Part shown: positions 1 to 13,505 of the stretch, in pieces
Numbering within the stretch: position 1 is the first letter of the stretch
Layout: each line of letters starts with the position of its first letter
Assembly (NCBI GenBank): GCA_030544235.1
Contig: CM060468.1
Coordinates: 10,446,258 to 10,510,257 of the forward strand
Direction: 5' to 3'
Length of the DNA stretch: 64,000 bases
DNA from: Lepturacanthus savala
Lineage: Eukaryota; Chordata; Actinopteri; Scombriformes; Trichiuridae
Program-made: the position numbers and the translations under genes
The notes under the pieces: generated by a model
Seen by the model: only the letters and a program-made list of their open reading frames with translations
Told to the model about the DNA's origin: nothing
Databases searched by the model: none

Positions 1-1059
1 GTTTTATCGTCACTCTCAACCACCTCTTGCTTCCTTGTTAAATTATTAAGTTAAATTATTGTTGCTGTTTTGTGAAAGTGGACAGCTCTTTAAGTTTTCT
101 GTAATGCTTTACGTTGTTAAAACCTATTGTTACACTGCCACTTATCATTAATCTAAATGCCCTCAAGTTATGTATTTGTATTCTTGTAAGGTATCCAGTG
201 TGAGGTGAATGTGTGTGCTTTTAAGGTCTCTCGCGTGCTAGGTGTGTGTCGAGTGCCAAGATGAACAGACGCCCTGGGAAACTAGGGCTCACTGCAGGAG
301 ACAACGATGTTTAATAAACCATTTGGCATGCAGCATACACACATTCATTACCTCCAACATGATAAACCAGTTTGGCTGTATTTCCGCTCTCTCCTGCAGG
401 CGAAGCAGGAGGTAAGATTGGCAAAAAGCAATGAACGTGTGTGTTTTCACAAACGTGTGTTTTGAATGTGGCAAAGCAAGTAATTTTGTGTGTGTGTGTG
501 TCTGTGCGCGTGTGCATGCATTCATCCAGAGGGCTAGTTTGGACTTTTTGCCAGAGTAGTTTTACTTTGCCTCCTGGTGAGTACACACATTTCGCCCATG
601 GGAGGGTCGTGGAGAAATGTGGCTGGAAATGGCCTGATTGAATCAGGGGGAAAGTACTTGGGAGTTTTGTGCTGTGGTGCCATATGGAGCACATGGTACA
701 GAACGACAAGGTTAGGACTTTGGAGCAACAAGCTGAAAGCCTGTTTCAAACTTATTTCAGACTTTAAACCTCGAGATTGAACTAAATGATTGAATGCAAC
801 TTCGAAAGATTGTCGCCGACAATTTCTTTTTCAGCAGAAACCAGTTTTATTTTCCCAAACTAACAAACATATTGCTAAATTCTAAACTTATCAATGGAAA
901 TTTACATCTAAACTTATGAGCGGAAATGTTCATGGTGGTTGTCTGCTTATAGTGATGTCATGTCTTGGAGCATTGTCGGATGCTTCATATCCCTTAAATA
1001 TGTACAACTTGAGCTAAATCGCTGTTCCATAATGACTGTTTGGGCTCTACCTCTAATCC
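1..1059. other. non-coding sequence, no gene seen
   Basis: AT-rich sequence with a short GT tract near 488-505. The small open frames overlap one another on both strands and lack family signatures or splice context. Confidence 0.5.
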
Positions 1060-1370
1060 ATGGGTCTCCAACCGTGTTTCTAGAGAGCCACTGTGGGTGC
1101 AGCCTTTTGTTCCAACCAAGCGATAACACACCTGATTTGACTAATGAAGGTCCTTAGCAAGGACCCTAGTGGTTGATTAGCAGAATCAGATGTATAGCTG
1201 CTTGGTTGGAACAAAAACATCCCCTCTAAATCAGGGGCGGGCAGTCCTGGTCCTGGAGGGCCGGTGCAGCTGCAGGTTTTTGATCCAACCAAGAAGTTAC
1301 ACACTTGATTCTGTTAATGAAGGCCTTAGCAAGGGCTCCAGAGGTTGATTAGTAGAATCAGGTATGTTAC
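1060..1370. repeat. tandem pair of fish-type dispersed repeat units
   Basis: Two related units of about 150 bp. Each runs from a GGTCCTGGAGGGCC- or TCCAACC-like block through TTGTTCCAACCAAG / TGATCCAACCAAG to AATGAAGG(T)CCTTAGCAAGG and GGTTGATTAGNAGAATCAG. This is the pattern of a short interspersed element widespread in fish genomes. Family assignment is not possible by eye. Confidence 0.6.
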
Positions 1371-3869
1371 TGCCCCCCCAGCTCTAAATGCTCCACCTCC
1401 ACAATGGTGCAGGACAGATACTCCAGTAGGTGGTGCACATGGGTTACCACCTTATCCGGCACCTGACCACTGCTACTTGTCATTCTGTTTTGCGCCGCAA
1501 TACGTAACCCAGCGTAATGACATCCTCAATCTGCAACACACTGTACGACATGAGGACATGCAATACATAAGCCTGAGCTTTCAGCTGCTGCTGCAAAAAA
1601 AGAACGCTCTAGCTATTATATATATTTTTTTGTTTTTGTTGTTTTATTTTAGATCAATTTGAATGGGATTATGCAAACAGCGACTTCCCACAGCCGTTTT
1701 GGGTGCCACGGGAGGTCTGTCTTTAATACATATTCAATAAACAAAAGGGACACAGGGGAGCTGCCGGCAGCGAGGAATGACTGAGGGATGTTTTATGTAA
1801 CAAATGGACTGCCTTGTCAGAATGTGGTAAAGAGTGGAGAGACTAAAATCAGCCCTGTCCCGGTGGACAAGACCTTAATGATCTCAGCCAACCACAAGAC
1901 TTCCACAGAAAACAATAATAATTAGGGGTGGGCGGCCGATTGACACTGGATCTCCGCGCGTGTTTGTGCGCGTCTGTGTGTTGCAGATTGTGTGTCTGTG
2001 CGTTTTGCGCATTGTGCTCACTATTGTGGGAGTATTTGCCTCAGGGGATATAAATCAATGTGTCACGTAATTGCTTGAGTGACCTTTGCTGATAAGAAAC
2101 GGTAGCCTTTTGAAATCTCTATCTGTCTCTGTCACTTTGGCCATCTTCACCTCTCTGCAGACGCTTTCTCTCTGCCACATGCTCTCACATCATTATACCC
2201 ACACACACACACTCTCTCTTTTTAACAATCACATCTCATGTGAAGGTATTGCATTGATTTGCTTATTGCCTACCCGTGCTGCAACTTCATTCTAATTCTG
2301 ACCACTGATCCAATCACCTATCCAAAATTTGCCCGTTTCCTTAACGACAGGCGGAGGAGAAACGAAGACTTGCTGAAGACGTTCCAGTGACCTCTAGTAA
2401 TCTCTTATAAAATCCAATCATACATTATTACTCACTCATTAATCAAGCAGAATTGTAAAAGTTTGAATTTGTTTTACTTTGGCCTTGCAGATGGCAAGGG
2501 AGGAATATCTTAATGTTTTGATGCAAGAGCCGTTTCTCTCCCACAACTCTGTGTGATTTGAGTCTTGTTTGCACAGCATGCTCCAAACATCTCCATTATT
2601 TTCTTCTCTCTTTTTAAAGCCTTTTTTGCCATCCTTTTTTTATGTTTACGACTGTTGTTCTGAAATTAAAATATCTTGACACGTAATAGATCCAAGCTGT
2701 AAGGTTCCGTGACCTTGTGGTACTGTAGCAGTAGTAATAGTAACTGTAATAGTAATAATTTCCCATTCGGGGAATTTATGTCAAAGTAACACTGTCTTCC
2801 ACACCATATCCAAAGGAGAGTCTGAGCTCTTGAATTGGATCTGTTCACTTGTTAATCACTTTATGAAGCCACAAACGCACGTCTCCGTAATCCTTCACAC
2901 TGAAGTTGCACTGCAGGATTTGCCACTAACGTTCCGTTTGACGCAGTGAGTTCATTGCGATGAAATAGCACTCAGCGGAAAAACCCCCATGTACAGTATA
3001 AAAGCGAAAAAAAAGTCCCAAATGTCAGAATGTGAAGCTTAGTGTGTCTGCAGGCATTATAAAAGGCATTATGTCACCCCTCCCTTCTCATTGGTTCATC
3101 TCTCTGTCTTTCTGTCAAGTTTTTCAAAAGCTATGCCCAGTCTTGTTAGAACGCGGATAATGCATACCCTCTGTACATATCTTTTGCTGGACGTCTCTCT
3201 CTCTCTTGTCATCTGCCAATACATTGTAAATCCCCTCCACAGTTCTCTTTTCCAATCCACCCTTCCTCGATCTTTTTTTTTTTTCCTTCTCATGCACCTG
3301 ACAGTTTTGTCATTTACAGCGGTGTGTCGTGTTAAATCTCTCCCCCCGCTGTGGCAGGAGCCTGTGGAGAAGGAAGGAAAAAAGGGAAGGAAGAGAAATT
3401 ACCAGACGAGTGATAAATCCTAATCTTGCCTGGGGCACCGAAAATGGCTGGACCATGAACGCTGCCGGTCTTTTTCTGGCACGCGCCTTTATTTTTTTTT
3501 CGTTTCCTGCTTCCTTTCTCTCTCCTCCGTCTTCTAACTTTGCTACTCCCGCTATGCCTTGGTCTTAACCGTCTGTCGCTCCACCCGTCTTCCCACTTCG
3601 TTTCAGTCGCTACGCGTCTGACTCTTCCTGCCCGCGGCCTCTTCTCCGTCGCAGCTCAAAATGACACCAGTTCTGCAGTTGTCAAATCATTTGTACCATT
3701 TTGCCACGAGGAGCATATCAAACTCCTTGACTATTTTTTTTTTTTTTTTGGTAAAGAGCACAGAACATATTAGAAAGAGATGAAAATGGCTTGAGTGTTT
3801 TTTTTTCTCCCCACCTCAATCTAACCGAAGAATGAGAACTGAGGAAAATCGAGTCATTGCCTCTGTATG

Positions 3870-3904
<35 letters not shown>

Positions 3905-4807
3905 CTCCATTTTCCATAATACTGCAGATTTTCCTTCTCGAAGAGCTTGTGTTAAAATTAAATGTTTTCATATTTCATATATTCCGAATGACACAGTTTA
4001 TCCATTTATGTTATGTCTAAGTGTATGCTGTTCAGGGTGATGGGAGGTTCGAGCATATTGTAGCATACATGAAGTAAGTTGAGGCTTAGGCATTTCAATT
4101 AAATTTTTCCACTGTTTAAAAATGTGACACTACACCTTTCCTGCAAAAAAAAAAGTCAAAGATCAGGTATAGGGTCACAACTATATCAGCAGGTTAAGCA
4201 CACAGCATGATGAATTAAAACACAGTTGAGCAGCAGTGGTTCAGGTTGTCATTAAAACTATTCCTGAGAATTGTGGAAAAACTACTACTTGAAGGGCATT
4301 TCTTACATACCTACAATACAAGCAGTGTACTCATTCCAGCCCTGTTTAACTCAAAATGTCAATTATTGATGGTCTGAAAAAGATGATTCAGTATTCATAC
4401 ATACATTTAACATCACCAAGGCGAGGCTCTCTGGGGGATGTGCAGGTTTGCTGTAAATAGTTGATGAGATCTCATTGTAATTTGTGTCAATATTTCATAG
4501 ATGGGAAAGATGCAGAGAAACTGGGACTGACAGCTTAGAGCGTGACCTGCTTTCTGCTCCTTCCGGGGGGTCACACTCGTACATACACACACACACACAC
4601 TTACTTACTTGACTTTCAGATTTTTTTTGTCTTAAACCAATATGCAGGTGCTGATATGCATTTAAAATTTTAAAATGCTTGCTCACTGTAATCACTCTTC
4701 CAGTTCACATTGACCATTGGATAATCTCCCCAAAATGTTCTAACAATATAGTGATGGAAAAAGAAAAGAGAATTTATTTAAGGGTTTATCCGAAGCTAAG
4801 GTACAGT
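1371..4807. other. non-coding sequence with homopolymer and CT tracts
   Basis: No gene recognised. A (CT)n microsatellite occupies about 3871-3901, with T runs near 3271, 3731 and 3799 and short CA/TG runs. Open frames here are low-complexity or short and unsupported. Confidence 0.45.
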
Positions 4808-5174
4808 CAGGGCCATAGCCACCACTGAGGACACCAAGGTCATGACCTCTGTATTTTCTTTTTCCTTAAGTTTCTTTCATTTAAATATTTCCCCTTAGGC
4901 TGTGTTTCAGCAAGCAAAAATGTTAACACAAAGCCAAAAAACCAAATGCATAAAGCTGACCCGATTATCATGACATCAACGCAGCCTCACGTGACAGATG
5001 CTCATATGTTTGACTTGTTAAAAGTGAAAGTATACACCAGCGTGACATTACTGCTGATTGCAGGTCTATTTATATAACACATTTGAATGAATCAGAAGAT
5101 GCAAGTAAGAGGCTGCATCAGTAGAAGTTAGAATTTTTGTGTGTTGACCTCAGTGTTTACTGGCTATGGCCCTG
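4808..5174. mobile_element. inverted-terminal-repeat element (MITE-like), about 370 bp
   Basis: Begins CAGGGCCATAGCCA and ends with its reverse complement TGGCTATGGCCCTG. The similarity continues inward (ACTGAGG ... CCTCAGT). No coding capacity. The CAGGG start is reminiscent of hAT-type termini, but I see no clear 8-bp target duplication. Confidence 0.65.
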
Positions 5175-6125
5175 GTCACTGGCTGCAGTGAAAGAATAGT
5201 AACACAAGGAATTTTGGCACTGAAAAGACTTAGTCACTCTGAAATATATTAACTCATGTTACCTAATTTGGTCGGTTGAAACTTCAAACTAAATACGTGA
5301 TTTGCATGGAAGGAAGGCTGGTGATTTTGTCCCCCATCACTTACATCTAAAAAACAGCATAAAGGGATATCTTACATATCTAATCAGTATGAACAGGAGG
5401 ACTTACAGCAACTATGTGGAAAATCTATGTGGATTCAAAAAGGGAGAATACCACCTTGCCCTGGCATCTCTGCCCTGGCTCACTTTCAGTTACAGATGTT
5501 ATTCAAATATATCAGTGTTTATACTGAGTTGCACTGCAGCTCGACACTAAATGTACCTTTATGAAGGTCATTGTTTCCATCAAATAGTTGTTGATTTAAC
5601 TCTATCATACAGTTTGGAGCCCTAATATTTTGTATAATGCAATCTAGTAAGTTTGAAAACAGTTTAAAGTGAATAGCAAGATTTGTCCAGCATTTGGACT
5701 GATATAAACAAGCAAACATAGAAACACCACAGAATATAAAGCAGTCCGCAACAAAGGATGGCCTTCACCAGTATTAAAGATTTGAATCAAGACCTCACTG
5801 ACTTTACAGACTTTATATCATCTAGGCTACACAAATATGATTGGTTTTATTTTTAAGCCGCTTTCTTTCCAAGTCAGGATATATTGATCCCTGGCAGACC
5901 ATGATAGCCATGACTCTGAAAATTATACTTTTCTTTTTTTTTTTTTTTTTTTCATTATTTTACTGAGGTTAAGTCTCTAGTGGTCCTCCAGACAACCATA
6001 TTGATTTGTTGCTAAACACAGCTTTTGCTTTTGTTCATACTACTACTACTGTGTAGTAGACTATAACGACTATAGATGTAAATATAAAATAATTTTAAAT
6101 AATTATGATGTTAAAAATGTGGGGA
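5175..6125. other. non-coding AT-rich sequence
   Basis: No gene or recognisable element. A pyrimidine/T run lies at about 5931-5953 next to the LINE fragment that follows. Confidence 0.4.
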
Positions 6126-7330
6126 TTAATTCAAAGTGAGTCCATAAAAAATAATAATAAAAAATAATTTAGTTTTGAGCTGTTTCTTGAAACTATCAAC
6201 AGAGATGGCTTGTCTTATTTGTGATGGGAGTTTGTTCCGGACCTTTGGTGCATAATAACAGAAAACTGCTGCACCATTCATTTTGTTATTCATTGTTGGT
6301 ACATTGAACAAGCCAGCATTAATCAACCTAAGGGAACGGTTTGGAACATAATCAGATAAGCAAACAGAAAGGTATGAAGGTGCTAAACCATTGAGGGCCT
6401 TATAAACAAGTAGGCTTAGCAAATTTAAAAGCAATAAAATTTCATGTAGCCAGTCTATTGACAATAGAACTTGTGTAACAAGGTATTTTCTGCTGTTTTT
6501 GTTAAAACTCCGGCTGCTTCATTTTGCACAAGTTGCAGCCTGTCAATGTTTTTTAAGTAATCCAGTATAGAGTGCATTATTATAGTAATATAAGTGAGAA
6601 ACTACATAGGAACTATTTGGCATATTCCACTGAGAGATAGCATCTACCTCGTTACTTAAGTGGGGGAAAAAAAGCTTTGCAACTTTGATGTATGAATATA
6701 ATCAATGATAAAACTCAGCAATTCAATTCACTTTCCAAGTGGTAGCATATACTGTACAGACAAAACTGTAAAGGAACAAGAACAGAACCCTGTGGAATAC
6801 CAAATATATGCCAGGCTTGTCTGAAACATGGTCACAGAGGCAAAAAAAATTGTCTGCCAGTAAGTTAAGTATGAAACTAGTTCAAAGAAGTACCTGAGAG
6901 ACCAATCCACTTTTCAAGTGGGTTTAGAAGTATTCCATGATCATCTCTACCAAATGCAGTACTTGGATAAGAAGTACAACAATGGAAACATTATTTGTGC
7001 ATTATTTTGAATTTAAGGTCACTGATTACATTTAAATGTGCTTAATCAGTAGGGTAATTCTAATGAAATGTTTCATGAATCTTACTCTCATGTAAGAATA
7101 CATGCATCTGTTTGGACACTGTCTTTTCCAGTATCTCAATCAGAAATGGAAGATTGGAAATGAGCATAAATTTGCTCAGTATAGAAAAGTCAGGATTATG
7201 CTTTTTTTTGAGTAAAGGCTTTACTAAAGCTATTTTGAGTGTATCTGGATATACGCCTGTCCCTAGAGAACTACTGATTTTCTTGCACCATATTGCCTTC
7301 AGATATTAATTTAAATAGTTCAGGATGTTT
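6126..7330 (-). mobile_element. decayed L2-type LINE, reverse-transcriptase ORF2 3' part
   Basis: Read on the minus strand, fragments follow the order of an L2-like non-LTR retrotransposon: DTLKIALVKPLLKKKHNPD, then LISNLPFLIEILEKTVSKQM (7230-7090), FELVSYLTYWQ and a frameshifted P-Q-G-S region with YMLPLG (6910-6728), RLQLVQNEAAGVLTKT (about 6540-6490), and VYKALNGLAPSYL with RNKLPSQIRQ (6464-6130). Frames change and stops intervene, so it is a dead copy. ORF1 and the 5' end are not visible. Confidence 0.85.
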
Positions 7331-9866
7331 TTTTTTTCTGTTTTCCTGTAGAGTCCCAATGAATGCATTTTTACTCTAGACTGAATGGTAACAGGTTTCT
7401 GCACAGAGTGCCTCTTTCTACAGTTGACTGGTGAGGACCACATAAAGGTTTCTGTAAATTGCGATGTGTGGTATTGCATCAGTTTTGTTCTCGAATTAAC
7501 AATTGCAGATCATCAGAGAAATGAAAAGAAAAGAGGGAGCAAGGCAGAGAACGTGAAAAAGGAGAGGAAAATGAAAAAGAGGAAGGAGAGGGAAGTCTAG
7601 AGGGATGGGAGCAGAAACAAACAAATGAAATGATGCCACCTGCCACTAGATCTTTGATATACATATGCAACTCACACATCTCTGTAACCACCCACTCCAA
7701 ATGTACACACTACCTGAACACACAGCACACACACACACACACACAACCACTGACACATGCACACCACCTGTCTGGGTGTTTGGGGAACTATTTAGGCAAG
7801 TTGAGCAATGATCTGTCTCATTCATCTCCAGCATAAACAAGAGCAGTTGCCGACGGTAACGGGTCTGTTGGCATAGAGCTCTGGAGACTTTCTGTGTGTG
7901 ATCAGTTGTTTTGTGTGTCTGTGGTGCGCATGTGGTGTGGTGAATGCATAATAAAAAAGGAACAGAGAACAGGAAGAACTGAATTTTACTCATGACAGGT
8001 GGTTAATAAGACCAAGGGACACTCAAGCATCTGCACACACTCGAGCATCCACACACACACACAGACATCCATCCAAAACACATAACACACATCCAACAGC
8101 TATTAAGAATGGAGAATCCTTGTCTCTAATATGGATTTGCAGACACATTTCATACTTCATACTGAAATCAATCCTCTGAGTTGCATGCACACACACACTT
8201 GTCTAAAATTCCCAATAGGGACGATACAGGAAGCCAAACCTCAGCCAAGTGGAAAAAGTCAATATGGTGGAAGGGTTTCCAGACAAAGCTCTCCTTCCTG
8301 TATCTACTAAGAAATGGGTTGTATTATTTTTACCCATATTCCAGGACGTCTCATTAACAGGAGGATTTGCATGCTTAATTGCTTTTAACAACAGGCACCG
8401 TTTATCCGGGGTAAGAGTTACAGTGAGGACAATGAAGAAACAGATTTAAAACCAAAGGATAGGAAAGGATTTATCTCTTAAATACTGATAGCAGTTGACC
8501 TTTATTTTAAAATAATTTGCAATTGGAAAATTAAGACAAATGGAATTCATCTAGGCTGTGCCACAATCTCTCTCTCTCTCTAACACACATAAGACAAAAA
8601 GAGGCATATCACAAAGAGGTTCATGTGTATATGGCAAATGGAAACTGAAGGGAGAGGTCACAGAAACAAATGAAGATAAATACAGCAGATAGACGAATGG
8701 ACTTCCAGAAATATTGTTTGTATTGATCAGCGGTGGCTCGGGTTGCTAAAGGCGATGACGACTTCTCTGATTCATTCCTGTGGAGTCCAACTTTCACCTA
8801 CCTGTATGAATGTCTCTGGCCCGCATTCATTCTTACCTGCCTCCTTTGCTTCCCACATAACCCGCCATCCATCTGTGAACTGTCTTTTCCCCTTTCCTCC
8901 TCCTTCCATCCAAAAGCATGATTCGTGTGATGTTGTACCTCACCCCATCAGTTACACCTGAACACAATTGAGGGGGGAAAAAAGAGTTAGAATGTCGTAA
9001 CGAGTGAGAGGCATTGGCGAAGTTTAGGGGGGGGATTTATATGCACCAGCCTTAATATCTGCAGAGATTTGCCTTGGCGTAGGCTGAACTTTGAGGATAT
9101 TAAGTTTAGATTTAATGTTCCCTTCGAACCTTGAAAATAATACATCATGTACATCTATTCCTGCTGTCCATGGGTTAAAAAATAGATGAGATTCTTCTAA
9201 ATTCAAAGAAATCTATAATCTGTGACATGTAGTGCATATCCAAATCTCCAGTTTGATACAAAGGTAACGAGTCACATTTAACATCTTATATTTAGTAGTT
9301 ACACTAATACAAAGGAGAGAGAACTGTCTGTGGCAAGAAATATCACAAGTAATTGAAGACACACCTAGATATGTTTTATTCCTAAAATTTTTGAATGGAG
9401 TATGAAGGCGTATTGTCATTAATCAAAACATGAAGCACATACCGTTCTTCTATGAGAATTTCTTTTCTATCACACACTCTTGCTAGTAAAGAAGCAAGTA
9501 CAAACACACAAATGACACACACACATAGACACAAGTAATTGGATTCCATTTTAACAAGGGAAACAACAAGGTTGTTCACCGTGACCTTTCAAAAGTTAGT
9601 TGTTAAAAAGGGGACAGATTCTTAGTTAACAAGAAGGTGGTATCTGCCTTTGGCTCTGATCGTTTCCTTCATGAGCTTCACTCGGTTTAAAAGGCTGTCT
9701 CGATCACTAAATCTCCCCATGCAAGTTTAACAATCCCCCTTCCAACACACACACACACACGCTGGTATTTCCAAGTGGCCTTCAAAAGTGGCCACCACGG
9801 AGGCAACCCTCACAAAAATCCATCCGCAGTAACAAACCACACAACGCTGACCCAAAATACACGCAA
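7331..9866. other. non-coding sequence with CA microsatellites
   Basis: Short CA/AC tracts near 7726-7746, 8050-8064, 9501-9524 and 9744-9760, and a purine-rich stretch at 7515-7600. No gene signature; the open frames mostly span the simple repeats. Confidence 0.45.
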
Positions 9867-10333
9867 GGTAACAAAGTACATTTACTCAAGTACGTAATTA
9901 CTTGAGGTACTTGTACTTAACTTTATTATTTTCCATTTGATTTTACCTTATACCTCCACTCAACATATTAGAGGGAACAATTGCACTTCCTACTCTCCAA
10001 TGCATTTATATGACCACTTTACTTTTACTTTGCAGATGAAGACTTTAATATTATATAATTCAAAATTTCAACTAAATTTTTTGTAATTTGCTATGCATTA
10101 CGCTATGCAAAGTATCTCAAGTTGGTTCCACTGGTGAACTGAAATGTAAAAATGATTTCACAATACCGATTTAACAAGTAGTATAATATACTATCATAAT
10201 ATAACACAGTCTGCATAATCAATACTTCTACTTGAGGAACATTTTGAATCCTAGTCTTTTGCTTTTTATTGAATGATTTTTCAGAATTTCTACTGTTACT
10301 CGAGTAAATATCTGAGTACTTTGTCCACCACTG
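9867..10333. mobile_element. inverted-repeat-ended dispersed element, about 470 bp
   Basis: Left end GGTAACAAAGTACATTTACT and CAAGTAC; right end ACTCGAGTAAATATC then AGTACTTTGTCCACCACTG. Read from opposite strands the ends resemble each other (ACAAAGTAC...TTACTC-AGTA). It matches a widespread teleost repeat pattern and is non-coding. Confidence 0.6.
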
Positions 10334-13043
10334 AATACACACACACACAGACACTTACAGATCCCCCACTGGCCCCAACAGAACAGACGTACAAAGTCCG
10401 CTTCTAACAAACCACACACCAGTGGCTTTGTTCTGAGCGACTGCTTTAATCTTTAATATGTTTTGGTTGCTGGTGGCTGCTGATGTTTGGGCTTTTAGAT
10501 TGCCTCAAACTCTACTGTTGTCACACTACAGAGGTCAGTCCAATAACTTACCTCCCCTGGGCTGAAATACACAAACCACATTAGGCCAATTACACACACT
10601 AACACACACATAGGCACGAATGCACACAGACACACACATTGATGCTCATAGGGTTGCACACCTGTGCTCTCAACCAGAAATCGTCTCTGATAGCGTCTCT
10701 AATGCACTCCCTTTTCAGTTCACATCAATTAGCAATGCTCTGCCTAAGTGTTGCCCTGACCTTTCATAGTGAAATTGAACGTTGTGAAGAAAACTCTGCG
10801 AGGCATGTCACTGTGACCTGTCTCACAGCTGTAGTGGAACATAATGCATTTTTTAAGTGTTTCGGCTTCACATTCCAGCTTTTATAAAATGCATATATAA
10901 TATAATTAAGACGTATGCATGCACACATACAGATTGTCGTGTTATCACTTTTCATGCATAGAAGAAGTTATTATAAGCTCATTATATAAAATGGCCAAAA
11001 AGAGAGAGGTATTAGGTGGACACATACACAACACACCCACACACACACTTAGGAGAAACACTAGATTTCAAAGTTGCACGGCAGTTGGTAAAATATGAGC
11101 ATGGAACAGTAGACAAAAGATGCAAGACCATAATAAAGTACAAAAAGATTTAAAAAAAAAAAAAAGTGTAATCATTTAATACAAAATGCTAAAGAAGACA
11201 GAAATGGAAAACGTGGCTCTTGATTAAAGCTGTGCATGCAATATGGCCTATAAATAATCACATAAATAATAATCTAATAATTTCCTCTAAATTATTTATA
11301 AATGCACGATTCAACCCTTTGATGCATAAAATGACACCAGTATGATGATTCTAGTCAGTCCCTGCATCGTGTCTGCATTAAAACATCATTAACTATATAT
11401 TCATTAGATGTTTCTACTGAAATTTGTTCTAATTTGCATGCAAAGAGGGAGACATTACAATCAAGTTGAATTCATATTCATTCAATATTTATTCAAACCA
11501 GGCAATCGCACACAAGGCTGCAACTACTAGAATATTTTGTTTCTAATCATGATGTGAAAGTGGTCACTCACATGGAATTAACACACAACTCTGCAGCTCT
11601 ACACAGCTGCTTAGCCTATTTTTAGCCCACCTTACTTTATGATTCACCACCCCTAGTCTTGTTTTAATGTTAGTGGTTGAGGGGTTATTAAATTCCTATT
11701 AACAAACTCATCCCTTATGAACATGCTACAAGTACCATTAACAGTTTCATTAAACAAAGCTAAAATTGATTTGTGGATAACACTGTTAAGTAAAGTGCAC
11801 ATTTTGTACAGGGGATGAAGACAGACACATAGTCTTACATACATGACACATTAACATAATCTCACACGTACATTCACAGACATACACTGAGTCTTAATGC
11901 ACTGAACATGAGGTTTTAGTGGAGCCTTTTAACTGCTATGTAAAACACTCATTCCTCCCAATCACTCCTGTGTTGCTAAGAATATTATATGTGGGTTCTT
12001 CCTGGCAAAACCCTCATCAGACTGTGGAGTATATGGGAATAACTGCAGAGAAAGCAAAGCAAACATGAGGATAGAACATGTGTCTCAAACTGAGTGTACA
12101 CTAGTTACATCATCACTTGAATTGCTATGAAACTTCATGAAGTACATTTAGGAGAACACACTGGTTTCTCGGCAGTGTGAGTCAGATGAGGTCATGTTGC
12201 AGTTTAATTCAGGCAATGCAATTTTATTTGTCATCAGCTGTTACATTATTAAGGGGTAAATCTGAATGGATCTACAGATTTTATTATCTGGTAATTATTA
12301 AAAAAATATAAATGAATTTTGCCTGTAGACCTGTAGGAAAAGGTTAAAAGTGTCTGTATTTCACATAGTTCTGAATTATAACCATAGTTCCATGAATACT
12401 GTGCAGTGGTGGCAGTGTAACACATGTCCTGAGATGTTTTGAAGTCATGGATTCGGGTTCAGGCCATCTTGCTGCATAAAGCTTCAGGCTTGGGCTCAGT
12501 TTTGATTTTTCTCTTTTCACATGTAATTTATTCAGACATGTCTCTCTTTGTCTATGCCAGCCATATGTGAGTGGAGTGAGAAGAACAAAAGATTGCAGCC
12601 TGGAAAATGCGGTCAGTTAGCTAATTTACATAGTGGTTGCATGTGACAAATAAGGATTTATTGCTTGATTGATGAATAAGTAAGTTAAGTTTATTTAAAT
12701 ATCACCTTTCAAACACAGCAGTCAAAGTGCTTAACAGTCAAATAAAACAAAGAGAAACAAAAGAGGCTGCTATCTCCCACTCCTGTTTGGGTTAGCAATT
12801 GATTATATGCCATGAACTAGTAAGACAGCTGGAATATGCTTTTTTTGTTCAAGTTACTATGTTGCCAGCACGGTCTTAGTATGCTGTGACATTGAAATTT
12901 TAATGTGACAACCCACCATCATATTCTGCAGTCTGATGCAGCTGCACACAGCAAGGGTTGAACAGTACATAGAAAAGAACAGTTACATACTGTATGCATC
13001 GCATAAATCAAATTCAGTTATATTAGGTTGATCTTTACTGATG
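10334..13043. other. non-coding AT-rich sequence
   Basis: Short CA runs near 10336 and 10610-10640. At about 12680-12750 a motif of the form TTTATTTAAATATCACCTTTC followed by AAAGTGCTTAACAG resembles a common fish repeat tail. No gene supported. Confidence 0.4.
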
Positions 13044-13505
13044 TACACTGTAAAACTGTTACCTTAAATTTTACAGTAGCTAACTGGCAGCAATTATATT
13101 GTTACAATATTATAATACATATTATTTTACAGAAAGTTACTGTAATTATGTTTTACAGTAGTGGTGTACTTCTGTTTACAGTATTGTCTTTACTGTATAG
13201 AATTCAGTTATATTTACAGTGTTTTGTCATTATTTGTACATTAAAAATCAAGTAAATACTATGATTTTAGTTGTATTTACAATATTGGGTAATTGACTGT
13301 ATTATAATATAGTGTAACCCTTTGACTACTGTGATTTACTACAGTAATTTTTTACTATAATGATTTCCTTCTGTGATAATTTGACTGCTATGATTAATTA
13401 AAATAAATGAAATATACAGCAATCTACTGTGGTTTTTGTTTACAGTCGTTACTGTGTTTAACACAGTAAATAGCTGCAAATTTCACAGCAAAGTTTTACA
13501 GTGTA
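13044..13505. mobile_element. inverted-repeat element with TACACTGTAAAAC ends
   Basis: Starts TACACTGTAAAAC and ends GTTTTACAGTGTA, exact complements, enclosing 462 bp rich in internal ACTGT / ACAGT motifs. The interior carries further TTTACAGTA / TACTGTAAA copies, typical of small non-autonomous DNA elements in fish. The outer TA on each side may be a TA target duplication. Confidence 0.72.
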
